A stretch of 64,000 nt of DNA from CAZCAC01 sp964496575 (GCA_964496575.1 CAZCAC010000041.1:3586-67585); one strand, 5' to 3'; shown: positions 9,417-18,622, counted from the first letter of the stretch. Notes: generated by a model not told the origin, from the sequence alone. Made by a program: numbers and translations.

Positions 9417-10607
9417 ATGAATCACTGCCTACCCCTCACGACCCTCTTCCTCCTCACCACTCCAGTGGTGGCGAGTGCTCAGCTCGCCACCTACGACGCG
9501 GGCACCGCCGGCAATCCCGCGATCGCCCCCGACCCCACGACTCTCGGCTGGACACTCCAGTATCCGGCCGGCACCGGCGTCACCCTGACCGACATCTCCC
9601 CCGACGGCACCACCGGCCTCAACGCGTGGCAAGTCGACGACCAGGGTACCTCGGGCAACGAGCGCGCCCACTACGAGATGATGTTCACTCCCCAGGAGAA
9701 CGCCGACGCCGCGACCTTCGGCTGGGAGTACGAGGTCACGATGCGCGTGCTCCACGCGAACGGCCTGGACCTGATCTTCGAGTACGCCAACGGTAATACC
9801 TCGAGCGACGACCGCTACAGCATCTTCTACACCGTCTCGGGGAACGACGTGATCGCCGAGATGTGGCTGACCGGCGGCACCTACACCTGCGTCAACGCCC
9901 TCGACGGCAACTACCACTCCTTCATGTACCGCAAGCCGCCCGGGCAGCTCGATGCGGAGTTCTACTACGACGGCCAGCTGATGGGCCCGCTTCCGCGGGC
10001 GAATTCTCACGTCTACGGCCCTGACGGGGGCGTGACCTGGGGAGCCGGCTCCAGCGGTGCGACCGCCGGCGCGAACTTCAACTTCGTCCAGTTCCGGATC
10101 CTCTCTCAGGGCCCCGGGACCCCGTACTGCTTCGGCCGCACCGACCAGGGCAACCCCTGCCCCTGCGGCAACGACAACGACGGCTCCGACCCGAATGGTG
10201 CGGGTTGTGCGCACGACGACTCCGCCGCGGGTGCGGCGCTCTCCGCCTCGGGCGTGGCCAGCGTCAGCGCGGATACCCTGCTCCTCGAGGGCAGCCGCGG
10301 CCCGATCAGCAACTCGAGCCTGTTCTTCCAGGCCAACAACAATCTCGACGGCAGCGGTTCCTTCCTCGGCGACGGCATCCGCTGCGCCGGTGGTGGTCTG
10401 ATCCGCCTGAAGGTGAAGATGACCGACGCGACCGGCTACGCCGACTCGAGTCCCGCGGTGATCACCACCCGCTCGGCGAGCTTCGGTCACACGATCGTGG
10501 CGGGCGAGACGCTCCACTACCAGTGGTGGTTCCGGGACGTGGGCGGCTCGCCCTGCGGCAACGAGAGCAACACCTCGAACGGCTACACGATCACGTGGGC
10601 TCCGTGA
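9417..10607 (+). CDS. Secreted protein with C-terminal sorting-like module
   Basis: A 396-residue secreted protein. ATG 9417 was chosen because it begins a clean signal peptide (MNHCLPLTTLFLLTTPVVAS) and the upstream in-frame codons look non-coding. Residues about 20-230 look like a concanavalin-like beta-sandwich (FGWEYEVTMRVLH, DLIFEYANG, AEFYYDGQLMG), as seen in sialidase-associated lectin domains. A Cys-rich linker (PYCFGRTDQGNPCPCGNDND) follows. Then comes a module of about 130 residues with GDGIRCAGGGLIRL, HYQWWFRDVGGSPC and an end in TITWAP. The module corresponds region for region to the C-terminus of the FG-GAP protein at 186-1883. Function is not known. Confidence 0.8.
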   Translation: MNHCLPLTTLFLLTTPVVASAQLATYDAGTAGNPAIAPDPTTLGWTLQYPAGTGVTLTDISPDGTTGLNAWQVDDQGTSGNERAHYEMMFTPQENADAATFGWEYEVTMRVLHANGLDLIFEYANGNTSSDDRYSIFYTVSGNDVIAEMWLTGGTYTCVNALDGNYHSFMYRKPPGQLDAEFYYDGQLMGPLPRANSHVYGPDGGVTWGAGSSGATAGANFNFVQFRILSQGPGTPYCFGRTDQGNPCPCGNDNDGSDPNGAGCAHDDSAAGAALSASGVASVSADTLLLEGSRGPISNSSLFFQANNNLDGSGSFLGDGIRCAGGGLIRLKVKMTDATGYADSSPAVITTRSASFGHTIVAGETLHYQWWFRDVGGSPCGNESNTSNGYTITWAP

Positions 10608-10661
10608 TGCGAGCGAGCCCGTCGGCCCCTGGTTGACGGGCTCTGGTCTTGAAGGCTCCAC

Positions 10662-10692
10662 CAGCCGGTCGCGGATTCCCCGCGGCCGGCTG
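10662..10692 (+). terminator. Strong stem-loop after secreted-protein gene
   Basis: Positions 10662-10674 and 10680-10692 pair over 13 bases with one G-U wobble around a 5-base loop, about 55 bases after the stop at 10607. There is no T-run, so it is either a T-poor terminator or an RNA 3' stabiliser. Confidence 0.45.
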
Positions 10693-10789
10693 CGTTCGTT
10701 CGAAGCGGGACCGACCCTGTAGCCTGGCCCTCACCGCGGCGCTATCCCGGGCACAGCGGGGGCGAGGCCGGCCCTCGGCTGCGGGACAG

Positions 10790-11734
10790 ATGAACCCCAC
10801 GACGAGATTCCCCGGAGCGAGGAGGCGGCGCGCGCTGATCGTGCTGTCGGGAGGGCTCGTGGGGCTGGTCGGGTGGCACTGCGCCGAGGAGCGAGTGGGA
10901 TTCCCGGCGGAGGCCCCTTCGGGCGTTTCCTCGGAAGGGCGCGAGCCAGCGCTCCCCGATCCCGTCGAAGCTCGGGTGGTCGATGCCGCGGGCGAGCCCC
11001 TCCACGACATCCGGGTGTTCTTCGGCACCGAGAAGCTCGTCGCGCTCGAGGGGGGCAGCCGGCCGGGGACCTTCACCGTCCCCCTCACCACCGCGCGGTG
11101 TGGTCGCTTCGAGGTGACGAAGCACGCCGACGACACATGCGTCCTCTTCTACGAGCCCGACGTCCCGCTGCCTCCCCCCGGCGAGGAGCTGATCCTTCGG
11201 GCGCCGGAGGTTCGCGACCTGCAGGTGTGGATCAACGAGCACGACGGCCGGCAGAGCTGGGCCGAATGGGAGGTCGGCTGGATCCATCCCGCCGACGGCC
11301 ACTTCGTTCGCAGCGCGAAGAGCCATTACGGAGGGCGCTGGACCCTTCGCGTGCCTTCTCACGGCGACACCCTGGTCCGGATCCGTTCAGCCGCAGAGGT
11401 TCGCGAGCGGTGGATCTCGGCCGTCGACGGCGAGGTCTGCTTCGAGGTGACCGCGCTCGGTTCCATCCAGGTCACCACCGAGCTCGACCGCCCGGCCCCG
11501 GAGGGAGAGGGGTTCAGCCACCACTTCGTCCTCCGGAGTCTCCGCGCTCCGGATGAACTCCAGCTGGAGGATCACCAGCCCGGCGAGCCCGCGGTCTTCG
11601 AGGACCTCTCCCCCGGAACCTACGAGCTCCAGCTCATCCTCGAGTCCTGGGAGTTCGAGGCCCCTCTCGGCCCGATCGTCCGCGTCGAGCTCACCCCCGA
11701 GGAAACGGTCGAGCTCGACTACCCTCCCGACTGA
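10790..11734 (+). CDS. Membrane-anchored protein with beta-sandwich domains
   Basis: A 314-residue protein, from ATG 10790, the start that places an Arg-rich patch (GARRRR) directly before a single hydrophobic segment (ALIVLSGGLVGLVGW). That is a signal-anchor arrangement. The remainder is beta-rich, with repeated patterns typical of carboxypeptidase-regulatory-like or Ig-like folds: VEARVVDAAGEPLHDIRVFFG and SPGTYELQLILESWEFE. I recognise no catalytic motif. The 3' end overlaps the convergent sirtuin gene by 16 bases. The longer frame starting at 10649 is rejected as low-complexity Arg/Ala sequence. Confidence 0.6.
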   Translation: MNPTTRFPGARRRRALIVLSGGLVGLVGWHCAEERVGFPAEAPSGVSSEGREPALPDPVEARVVDAAGEPLHDIRVFFGTEKLVALEGGSRPGTFTVPLTTARCGRFEVTKHADDTCVLFYEPDVPLPPPGEELILRAPEVRDLQVWINEHDGRQSWAEWEVGWIHPADGHFVRSAKSHYGGRWTLRVPSHGDTLVRIRSAAEVRERWISAVDGEVCFEVTALGSIQVTTELDRPAPEGEGFSHHFVLRSLRAPDELQLEDHQPGEPAVFEDLSPGTYELQLILESWEFEAPLGPIVRVELTPEETVELDYPPD

Positions 11735-12498
11735 CTCCCCTCCAGCGCCTCCCAGATCAACCCCATCGCCTCCTCCGCTCCTATCTCCATCCGGTACTCC
11801 ACGATCCCGGTCACCGGCGTCGGCTCGGGGTTGATCTCCACCGTCGGGATTCCGCTGCGCGCGGCGAGCATCACCGGCATCTGGATGTAGGGGAAGAGGC
11901 TCGAGGTTCCCACCGAGAAGACGATGTCGAAGCCGCGCGAGATTTCCTCCTCGAGGATCGCCAGCTCCTTGTTCGGAAACATCTCGCCGAAGAGCACGAC
12001 GTTCGGTCTCAACAGCGCTCCGCAGTCGGGGCAGATGGGCGGTATCTCGACCACGCGGTGATCCTCGACGCGAGTCTGCCAGGCGCAGCGGGTGCAGAGC
12101 AGCTCGTCGACCGTACCGTGGATCTCGATCAGGTTCTTCGAACCCGCCGCCCGGTGCAGGCCGTCGACGTTCTGGGTCAGCACCCACGCGCGCTCGAAGT
12201 GCCGCTCCATCTCGACCATCACGCGGTGGGCGCCGTTGGGCTTCGCCCCCTGCACTGCAATGCCGATCTCGCGGATGTACTTCCAGGCAACGGCGGGGTC
12301 GCTGGTCAGCATGTGCCCCGAGAGCGCCGACTCGATCGGGATTCCCTCCTCGGTCAAGCCGCGGTCGTACAGCCCCCCGATCCCGCGGTAGGTCGGCAGG
12401 CCCGAGTCGGCGGACACGCCCGCGCCGGTGATGAAGAGGACCGAGCGGGCTCGGCCCAGCTCTTCGGCGATGGCCTCGATCGTCTCCGGCACGTTCAT
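11719..12498 (-). CDS. cobB: NAD-dependent protein deacylase (sirtuin)
   Basis: A 259-residue Sir2-family enzyme that removes acyl groups from lysine using NAD. NAD-binding GAGVSADSGLPTYRG spans residues 25-39. TQNVDGLH is at 108-115, and the catalytic His is H127 (EIHGTVDEL). Four zinc Cys are present (CTRC at 135-138, CPDC at 156-159). FGEMFP, SVGTSSLFPY and INPEPTP complete the Rossmann core. Length is normal for a bacterial sirtuin. Its start overlaps the stop of the upstream winged-helix ORF (ATGA), so the two are translationally coupled. Confidence 0.93.
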   Translation of the reverse strand: MNVPETIEAIAEELGRARSVLFITGAGVSADSGLPTYRGIGGLYDRGLTEEGIPIESALSGHMLTSDPAVAWKYIREIGIAVQGAKPNGAHRVMVEMERHFERAWVLTQNVDGLHRAAGSKNLIEIHGTVDELLCTRCAWQTRVEDHRVVEIPPICPDCGALLRPNVVLFGEMFPNKELAILEEEISRGFDIVFSVGTSSLFPYIQMPVMLAARSGIPTVEINPEPTPVTGIVEYRMEIGAEEAMGLIWEALEGSQSGG

Positions 12499-12743
12499 GG
12501 TCGCTCCGTATTCTCCGCCGAATCGTACCGTCCACCCCGCTTCACCAGGAGACCGAGCGCCGCGAGGGCGTCCAGCAGGATCGTGGTGGCCCGCTCATTC
12601 CCTTCGATGGCGCTGGCGATCTCCGCCGCCGTCGGGGTCTCGCCGACCAAGAGCTCGAACACTCGCAGGTCCACCGCGGCACTCAGCAAGCACGCTGCGC
12701 GGTAGTCACTCGCCAGCGGCAGGATCGATTCGGCTGTCCACAT
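12495..12743 (-). CDS. Orphan winged-helix (methyltransferase dimerisation-type) protein
   Basis: An 82-residue ORF starting at ATG 12743. It matches the N-terminal winged-helix/dimerisation domain of O-methyltransferases: CLLSAAVDLRVFELLVGE, PTAAEIASAIEGNERAT, LLDALAALGLLVKRGGRY. In the usual family this is followed by about 240 residues of SAM-binding fold. Here the ORF stops, and the sirtuin begins in an ATGA overlap. It is either a remnant of a methyltransferase or a free-standing DNA- or protein-binding partner of the sirtuin. The tight coupling favours a maintained small protein. Confidence 0.6.
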   Translation of the reverse strand: MWTAESILPLASDYRAACLLSAAVDLRVFELLVGETPTAAEIASAIEGNERATTILLDALAALGLLVKRGGRYDSAENTERP

Positions 12744-13006
12744 CCTCTCACGATACGGAGTCGCCCTCCTTTCCGCACTTCTTCGACGATCCGCGAGGAC
12801 CCGATCGGAGTGAGGTGGATCCCACACCCGATCCTCGCCCTGATTTCGATCCCCGGCATCGACCCTCGCATCGGAGCGCGGGTAGGATCTCCCCGCTCCA
12901 GGGGCCCCACCTCACCTCGAACCGCGCCCGATCGATTCTCCGGGGCTCCCGCGCCGTGCTGATCGAGCGCCGATTCTCCCTTCCGAGCTCCTGCTCAAGA
13001 AATCCC

Positions 13007-14503
13007 GTGACTCAGCCCCTCGAACGATCCAGCGCGGCCGACGCCGAACGCTACCGCCTGGCCTGGGCGCGCTACCCGGCCGATTCGATCACGCCCGTCG
13101 GCGCCTACCTGGCGCTGCGGGCGGCGGGCCGTCAGGTCTGCCTGCTCGAGTCGGTGGAGAAGAGCGCCCGGCTCACCCGCTTCTCCTTCCTCGGCGTCGA
13201 TCCGGTGGCGAGCTTCCGCGGCGGCCCGGGGGGCAACGTGCTGAAGAACGGCCACGGCGAGATGAAGCTCGAAGGCCCCAGCCACGAGGCGTTGCGCGAG
13301 GTCGCGCGTCGCTTCTCGGTCCCGCGCCCGCCGCGCGGTCTCCCGCCCTTCATCGGCGGCTGGGTCGGCTTCTTCACCTTCGAGTGGGTCTCGACGCTGG
13401 AGCCGACGGTGCCGCGCGCGAAGGACGACCCCTGGCAGCTGCCCGAGGCGACGTTCGACCTCTACCGCGAGATCATCGCCTTCGACCACGCCGCCCAGGT
13501 CTCCTTCGTCATCTCCGGGTGTCCCGACGGGGAGACCGAGTTCGGGGTCGCCTGCGAGCGAATCGACTCGATCGCGGCCGACATCTCCACCAGCGGGATC
13601 GAGAGCGGCCTCTTCGAGCGGCAGACCGCCGAGCCGGTCGCCTGCACCCCGCAGGAGACCTTCGAGGATGGCGTGCGCGGACTGAAGGACTCGATCGCCA
13701 GGGGCGAGATCTTCCAGGGAGTCCTCTCGCAACGCTTCATCCAGAGCTTCGAGGGCGATCCCTTCACCCTCTACCGCGTGCTGCGCCTGACCAACCCCTC
13801 GCCGCACATGTTCTTCTTCGAAGCGGACGGAGTGACGCTGATCGGCTCCTCGCCCGAACGGCTGGTCAAGGTCGACGGCGGGCTGGTGCAGACCGTGCCG
13901 ATCGCCGGGACCCGCCCGCGGCACGACGACGCCGACGAGGACGAGCGCCTCGCGGCGGACCTGCTCGCCGACCCGAAGGAGCGCGCCGAGCACGACATGC
14001 TGGTCGACCTCGCGCGCAACGACCTCGGCCGCGTGGCCCGGATCGGCAGCGTGGCCGTGAAGGAGTACGCCTCGCTGGAGAAGTTCAGCCGCGTCCAGCA
14101 CCTGGTCAGCCGCGTCGAGTGCCAGCTCGCCAGCGGCAACGACGCCCTCGACGCCCTCGCCGCCTGTTTCCCGGCCGGGACCGTCTCCGGCGCGCCGAAG
14201 ATCCGGGCGATGGAACTCCTGGCCGAGACCGAGGGCACGACGCGCGGCCCCTACGCGGGCTGCTTCGGCTACCTCGACGGCTCGGGCAACCTCGACATGG
14301 CAATCACCATCCGCACCCTGGTGGTGCGCGGCGACGAGATCCACCTGCAGGTGGGCGCCGGCATCGTCCACGACTCCAGCCCCCCGGCGGAGTTCGCCGA
14401 GACGTTGCACAAGTCCCAGGCCCTGCGCGATTCGATCGACCTGGCCGGCTCTCCTTCTTTCCGGCCCGCAGGCCAGCCCGAAGCCGAGGAGGCGCACCGA
14501 TGA
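13007..14503 (+). CDS. trpE: Anthranilate synthase component I
   Basis: A 498-residue chorismate-utilising subunit that makes anthranilate from chorismate with ammonia supplied by TrpG. The start is GTG 13007, which gives the standard family length; the upstream open frame is unrelated. The N-terminal LLES motif (CLLESVEKSARLTRFSFLG) corresponds to the Trp feedback site. The C-terminal chorismate-binding domain includes GEIFQGVLSQRF, LIGSSPERLVKV, IAGTRPRH, EHDMLVDLARNDLGRV, AGTVSGAPKIRAMELL and GPYAGCFGYLD. It is the first gene of trpEGDC and overlaps trpG by ATGA. Confidence 0.95.
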   Translation: MTQPLERSSAADAERYRLAWARYPADSITPVGAYLALRAAGRQVCLLESVEKSARLTRFSFLGVDPVASFRGGPGGNVLKNGHGEMKLEGPSHEALREVARRFSVPRPPRGLPPFIGGWVGFFTFEWVSTLEPTVPRAKDDPWQLPEATFDLYREIIAFDHAAQVSFVISGCPDGETEFGVACERIDSIAADISTSGIESGLFERQTAEPVACTPQETFEDGVRGLKDSIARGEIFQGVLSQRFIQSFEGDPFTLYRVLRLTNPSPHMFFFEADGVTLIGSSPERLVKVDGGLVQTVPIAGTRPRHDDADEDERLAADLLADPKERAEHDMLVDLARNDLGRVARIGSVAVKEYASLEKFSRVQHLVSRVECQLASGNDALDALAACFPAGTVSGAPKIRAMELLAETEGTTRGPYAGCFGYLDGSGNLDMAITIRTLVVRGDEIHLQVGAGIVHDSSPPAEFAETLHKSQALRDSIDLAGSPSFRPAGQPEAEEAHR

Positions 14504-15087
14504 TCCTCCTGATCGACAACTACGATTCGTTCACCTTCAACCTCTACCAGGCGCTGGCCGTCCTCGGCCCCGAGGTGCAGGTCCTGCGCAACGACGCGAA
14601 GAGCGCGGCCGAGCTGGTCGCGATGCAGCCGAGCGCGGTGGTCGTCTCACCGGGGCCGGGCGTGCCGTCGAGGGCGGGCGAGCTCCCCGAGTTCCTGAGG
14701 CTCCTGCCCGAAGAGGTGCCGCTGCTCGGCGTTTGCCTCGGCCACCAGGCGCTGGTCGAGCATCACGGCGGCAAGCTCGAGTTCGAGAGCGCCCCGATCC
14801 ACGGCAAGGGCTCGCTCGTTCACCACGACGGGAGCGAGCTCTACGAGGGCCTGCCGAACCCCTTCCCCGCCGGTCGCTACCACTCGCTCCGCGCCGACCG
14901 CAACACGCTGCCCGAGGAGCTGATCCTCACTGCCTGGACCGAGGAGGGCGTGGTGATGGGCGTCCGGCACCGGGAGCTCCCGCGCTTCGGCGTGCAGTTC
15001 CACCCCGAGTCGATCCTGACCCCGCTCGGCGATCAGCTCCTCGCCCGCTTCCTGGCGATCTCCGGCGAGGCGGTTTCGGTACGTTGA
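14500..15087 (+). CDS. trpG: Anthranilate synthase component II (glutamine amidotransferase)
   Basis: A 195-residue class-I glutamine amidotransferase that supplies ammonia to TrpE. MILLIDNYDSFTFNLYQ opens the protein, SPGPGVPSRAGE follows, the nucleophile Cys is in LLGVCLGHQAL, and the catalytic His-Glu pair is in QFHPES. The start codon overlaps the trpE stop. Only two bases separate its stop from trpD. It could also serve aminodeoxychorismate synthase, as in many bacteria, but the operon position makes Trp synthesis primary. Confidence 0.95.
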   Translation: MILLIDNYDSFTFNLYQALAVLGPEVQVLRNDAKSAAELVAMQPSAVVVSPGPGVPSRAGELPEFLRLLPEEVPLLGVCLGHQALVEHHGGKLEFESAPIHGKGSLVHHDGSELYEGLPNPFPAGRYHSLRADRNTLPEELILTAWTEEGVVMGVRHRELPRFGVQFHPESILTPLGDQLLARFLAISGEAVSVR

Positions 15088-15089
15088 CG

Positions 15090-16115
15090 ATGCAGTTGCA
15101 AGAGGCGCTGAAGGCGGTCTACGCCGGCGAGGAGCTCTCCCGCGACGAGGCGCGCGAGGTCTTCGCCGGCGCGCTGACCGGGGACGCCGACCAGATAGTG
15201 CTCGGCGCACTCCTCGTCGCGCTGGGCGTGCGGGGCGAGACGCCGCAGGAGATCCTCGGCGCGGCGGAAGCGCTGCGCGGGGCGATGCTGCCCTTCGAGC
15301 ACGACTGCCCCGACGCGATCGACACCTGCGGGACCGGCGGCGACGGGCTCGGTTCCTTCAACGTCTCCACCGCTGCGGCGATCGTCGCCTGCGCGGCGGG
15401 CGCGAAGGTGATCAAGCACGGCAACCGCAGCGTCAGCTCGAAGTGCGGTAGCGCCGATCTGCTCGAGGCGGCGGGGATTCCGCTGGAGCTCGAGCCCGAG
15501 GCGTCGCGCGCGGTACTCGACGAGGTCGGCATCACCTTCCTCTTCGCGCCGACCCACCACCCGGCGATGAGGCACGCCGCGCCGGTGCGCCAGGCGCTGG
15601 GACTGCCGACGATCTTCAACCTGCTCGGGCCCCTCTGCAACCCGGGGAGAGTGCGGCGGCAGCTTCTGGGCGTCGCCGATCCGACGCGCCTCGAGACCTT
15701 CGCCGAGGTGCTGGCCGGGCTGGGGCACGAGGCCGCGCTGGTCGTGCACGGCGGCGGCGGCGCGGATGAGCTCACCCTGCTGGAAGGCAACGTCCTCGCC
15801 GCGGTCGGCGCGACGAAGAGCACCGGCTTCAGCGCGCGCGAGCTGGGGCTCTCCGAGGCGAGCGCCACGAGCGCCGCGGGCGGCGACGCGGCCGAGAACC
15901 TGCGCATCCTCGAGCGGCTACTCGCCGGCGAGGTCGGGCCCACGACCGACGTGGTCCTGCTCAACACCGCCGCCTCGCTGGTCGTCGCCGGCGTCGCGGC
16001 CGACGCCCGCGAGGGGCTCGCCATGGGTCGCTCGGCGATCGAGTGCGGCGCGGCGCGCGCGCGGCTCGATCACTGGCGCGAGGCGGCGCGATCCGCGGCG
16101 GGAGAGCGAGGATGA
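15090..16115 (+). CDS. trpD: Anthranilate phosphoribosyltransferase
   Basis: A 341-residue enzyme that transfers phosphoribose from PRPP to anthranilate. The glycine-rich PRPP loop DTCGTGGDGLGSFNVST is intact, as are the KHGNRSVSSKCGSAD anthranilate/PRPP region, FLFAPTHHPAM, and FNLLGPLCNP. ATG 15090 is the start; a TTG six bases earlier is a weaker option. It overlaps trpC by four bases (ATGA). Confidence 0.95.
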   Translation: MQLQEALKAVYAGEELSRDEAREVFAGALTGDADQIVLGALLVALGVRGETPQEILGAAEALRGAMLPFEHDCPDAIDTCGTGGDGLGSFNVSTAAAIVACAAGAKVIKHGNRSVSSKCGSADLLEAAGIPLELEPEASRAVLDEVGITFLFAPTHHPAMRHAAPVRQALGLPTIFNLLGPLCNPGRVRRQLLGVADPTRLETFAEVLAGLGHEAALVVHGGGGADELTLLEGNVLAAVGATKSTGFSARELGLSEASATSAAGGDAAENLRILERLLAGEVGPTTDVVLLNTAASLVVAGVAADAREGLAMGRSAIECGAARARLDHWREAARSAAGERG

Positions 16116-16912
16116 GGGTCGGGCCCAGGCTGGCGCCGATCCTCGAAGCGGTCACCACTCGGGCGGCGGAGCGGCGACGGGAGCGTCCGATCGCCGATCT
16201 GCGGCGTGAGCTGGAGGTCGATCCGCGGCGTGGGCAGGCGTTCGTCGACGCGTTGAGCGGCCCCTCGCTGGCCTTCATCGCCGAGTGCAAGCGCAAGGCC
16301 CCCTCGACCGGCGAGCTCTCCGCCGAGGTCGACCTCGGGCAGCGGATTCGCTCCTATGCGCGCGGCGGAGCGGCGGCGCTCTCGATCCTCACCGAGCGCG
16401 ACTTCTTCGCCGGCGACCTCGCCGACCTCCTCGCCGCGCCGGAGGTCGGGGTCCCGCGCCTGCGCAAGGACTTCGTCATCGACGCGGGCATGGTCCTGGA
16501 GAGCGCGGTCTCCGGGGCGAACGCGATCCTCCTGATCGCCGCCTGCCTCGAGCCCGGCCTCCTCGTCGAGCTGCGCGAGCTCGCGGGCGAGTGCGGTCTC
16601 GCCGTGCTGCTCGAGATCCACGAGCCCGCGGAGCTGGAGGCTGCGCTGGCCGCCCGCCCGGACGCGATCGGGGTGAACGCCCGCGACCTCTCCACCTTCG
16701 AGATCGACCTGGCGCGGACGGAGGCCCTGCTCCCGCGGATACCCGCGGATTACACCCGGGTTGCCGAGAGCGGCTTGCACACTCTCGAGGACCTGCGGCG
16801 CGTGCGGGCCGCGGGCGCGGACGCGGTCTTGATCGGGACCAGCCTGATGCGCTCGGGGAATCCGGAGTGGCAGCTCGCGGAGTGGAAGAGCGCCCTCTCC
16901 GCCTCGAAGTAG
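16112..16912 (+). CDS. trpC: Indole-3-glycerol phosphate synthase
   Basis: A 266-residue monofunctional IGPS with no PRAI domain; trpF is separate at 24466. Visible motifs are FIAECKRKAPSTGE (catalytic Glu and Lys), LRKDFVIDAGMV (catalytic Lys), IGVNARDLSTFEID, AESGLHT and GADAVLIGTSLMRSG. ATG 16112 overlaps the trpD stop. It closes the trpEGDC cluster; the next gene starts 32 bases later. Confidence 0.94.
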   Translation: MRVGPRLAPILEAVTTRAAERRRERPIADLRRELEVDPRRGQAFVDALSGPSLAFIAECKRKAPSTGELSAEVDLGQRIRSYARGGAAALSILTERDFFAGDLADLLAAPEVGVPRLRKDFVIDAGMVLESAVSGANAILLIAACLEPGLLVELRELAGECGLAVLLEIHEPAELEAALAARPDAIGVNARDLSTFEIDLARTEALLPRIPADYTRVAESGLHTLEDLRRVRAAGADAVLIGTSLMRSGNPEWQLAEWKSALSASK

Positions 16913-16944
16913 AACCCGAGCGCCTCCTGCGGTAGAACAAGGGC

Positions 16945-18183
16945 ATGGTCGAGGAGGAAGAAGAAGCCCCGAAGCAGCTGCCGCCGCCGTGGGATCGCAT
17001 TTTCTCGCTGAGCAGCCGGATCTTCGTCTGGGGTCTGCTCTTCGGGATCATCTACATCCTGCGGCCCTTCTTCCTGCTGCTCTTCCTGACCTTCGTCTTC
17101 GCGTACGTCCTCGAGCACGGCGTCCGACGCCTGTCACCGTGGATCAAGAACCGCCCGCTCCGGGTCACCGTGGCGACGATGGTCTTCCTGGGGACTCTGG
17201 TCACGACCGGCATCTTCCTGGCCACGCCGTTGCAACAGCAGGCGAGCAAGCTGCTGGAGAAGTACCCGACCTACCTCGCCGCGATCGACACCGAGATCGC
17301 CAGCGCCCGGGAGTCGTCGGAGACGCTCCAGGCGATGATCCCCGAGGGGCTCGACGCGGCGGAGCTGATCAATAACCTGCTCGGCCTGGTGGCCGATCCC
17401 GGTGAGGAGTACGTACCGAAGGAGCGGCCGGAGACCGCCGTCCCCCCGGCGAACGGAGCCGAGGAAGGTGCGCCGGCGGAGGTCCAGGCGGACCCCGAGC
17501 AGATCATGCTCGCCTACGAGCGGCTGAAGAACATCGTCACCCCGATCCTCGGCATCGGCTCGGCGTTCCTGCTCTCGCTGCTCTTCTCGATCCTGATCGT
17601 GCTCGACCTGCCCAAGCTCAGCCGCGCGGTTTCGGGTCTCGCGGCGACCAAGCTGGGCTTCATCTACGACGAGGTGGCGGGGAACGTCCACGACTTCGGC
17701 ATGATGCTCGGCCGCGCGCTCGAGGCGCAGCTCCTGATCGCGCTCTGCAACACGATCCTGACCGCGATCGGGCTCTACTTCCTCGGGCTGACCGGCAACA
17801 TGGTCTTCCTGTCGAGCATCGTCTTCTTCTGCAGCTTCATCCCGGTGGCGGGCGTGTTCATCTCCTCGGTGCCGATCTGCATCGAAGCGCTGTCGCAGGA
17901 GGGGCCGCAGCTGATGCTGATCGCGATCGGGATGATCCTGATCATCCACATGATCGAGGCCTACCTCCTGAACCCGCGCATCTTCGGCCACCACCTGCAC
18001 ATGAACGCGGTGCTGGTGCTGATCGTGCTGACGATCGCCGGCAAGCTGTTCGGGGTGTGGGGTCTGGTGCTGGGGCTGCCGGTGGTCAACTACTTCTTCG
18101 GGCGGGCGATCCGGCACCCCGAAGAGGCGTTGCCGATCAAGGAACCGAAGGAACCGAAGAAACCGACCAAGGCCCCGTCGTGA
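16945..18183 (+). CDS. AI-2E family transporter (PerM/YhhT type)
   Basis: A 412-residue polytopic membrane protein. N-terminal hydrophobic segments (GLLFGIIYILRPFFLLLFL and VATMVFLGTLVTTGIFLA) precede a soluble loop of about 120 residues. The C-terminal block contains the family signature region (GLTGNMVFLSSIVFFCSFIPVAG read in two parts) and HMIEAYLLNPRIFGHHLHMN. Members export small molecules or ions; the AI-2 name is historical for most. It overlaps the following cupin by GTGA, so the two are coupled. Confidence 0.85.
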   Translation: MVEEEEEAPKQLPPPWDRIFSLSSRIFVWGLLFGIIYILRPFFLLLFLTFVFAYVLEHGVRRLSPWIKNRPLRVTVATMVFLGTLVTTGIFLATPLQQQASKLLEKYPTYLAAIDTEIASARESSETLQAMIPEGLDAAELINNLLGLVADPGEEYVPKERPETAVPPANGAEEGAPAEVQADPEQIMLAYERLKNIVTPILGIGSAFLLSLLFSILIVLDLPKLSRAVSGLAATKLGFIYDEVAGNVHDFGMMLGRALEAQLLIALCNTILTAIGLYFLGLTGNMVFLSSIVFFCSFIPVAGVFISSVPICIEALSQEGPQLMLIAIGMILIIHMIEAYLLNPRIFGHHLHMNAVLVLIVLTIAGKLFGVWGLVLGLPVVNYFFGRAIRHPEEALPIKEPKEPKKPTKAPS

Positions 18184-18524
18184 GCCAAACAGCAGAGTAC
18201 GCCGAGTTCATCACCTCCCTCCCCGAGATCGACATCCCGATCCCCGGGATCCGCGGCTGGCTCTCGCAGGGTCCCGACCACCAGGTCGCCTTCTTCGACA
18301 TCGATACCGAGGAGGAGATTCCCCTGCACCACCACGGCGAGCAGTGGGGAATCGTCGTGGAGGGCGAGATGGAGCTCACGATCGACGGCGTGATGCGCCG
18401 CTACGGCCCCGGTGACTCGTATCACATCCCCGCCGGAGCGGACCACGGAGCGCGGTTCCTCTCGCGGGTGCGAGCTATCGACGTCTTCGCCGATCGTGAC
18501 CGCTACTCGGCCCGAGAGGGCTGA
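18180..18524 (+). CDS. Small cupin-domain protein
   Basis: A 114-residue single-domain cupin with GTG start 18180 inside the stop of the transporter. Metal ligands of cupin motif 1 are visible in PLHHHGEQWGIVVEGEMEL, and of motif 2 in YGPGDSYHIPAGADHGARF. The substrate is unknown; stand-alone cupins of this size are often regulators or sugar/polyketide isomerases. Confidence 0.8.
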   Translation: MSQTAEYAEFITSLPEIDIPIPGIRGWLSQGPDHQVAFFDIDTEEEIPLHHHGEQWGIVVEGEMELTIDGVMRRYGPGDSYHIPAGADHGARFLSRVRAIDVFADRDRYSAREG

Positions 18525-18622
18525 TCCCGGGCGGGATCTCCGTCATCTCGGGCTCCCCGTCTTGAGCGCTCTCGGGGCATCGAGTAGAAGTTGTCCGCAC
18601 AAATCGACCCAGAGGTGAGCGA

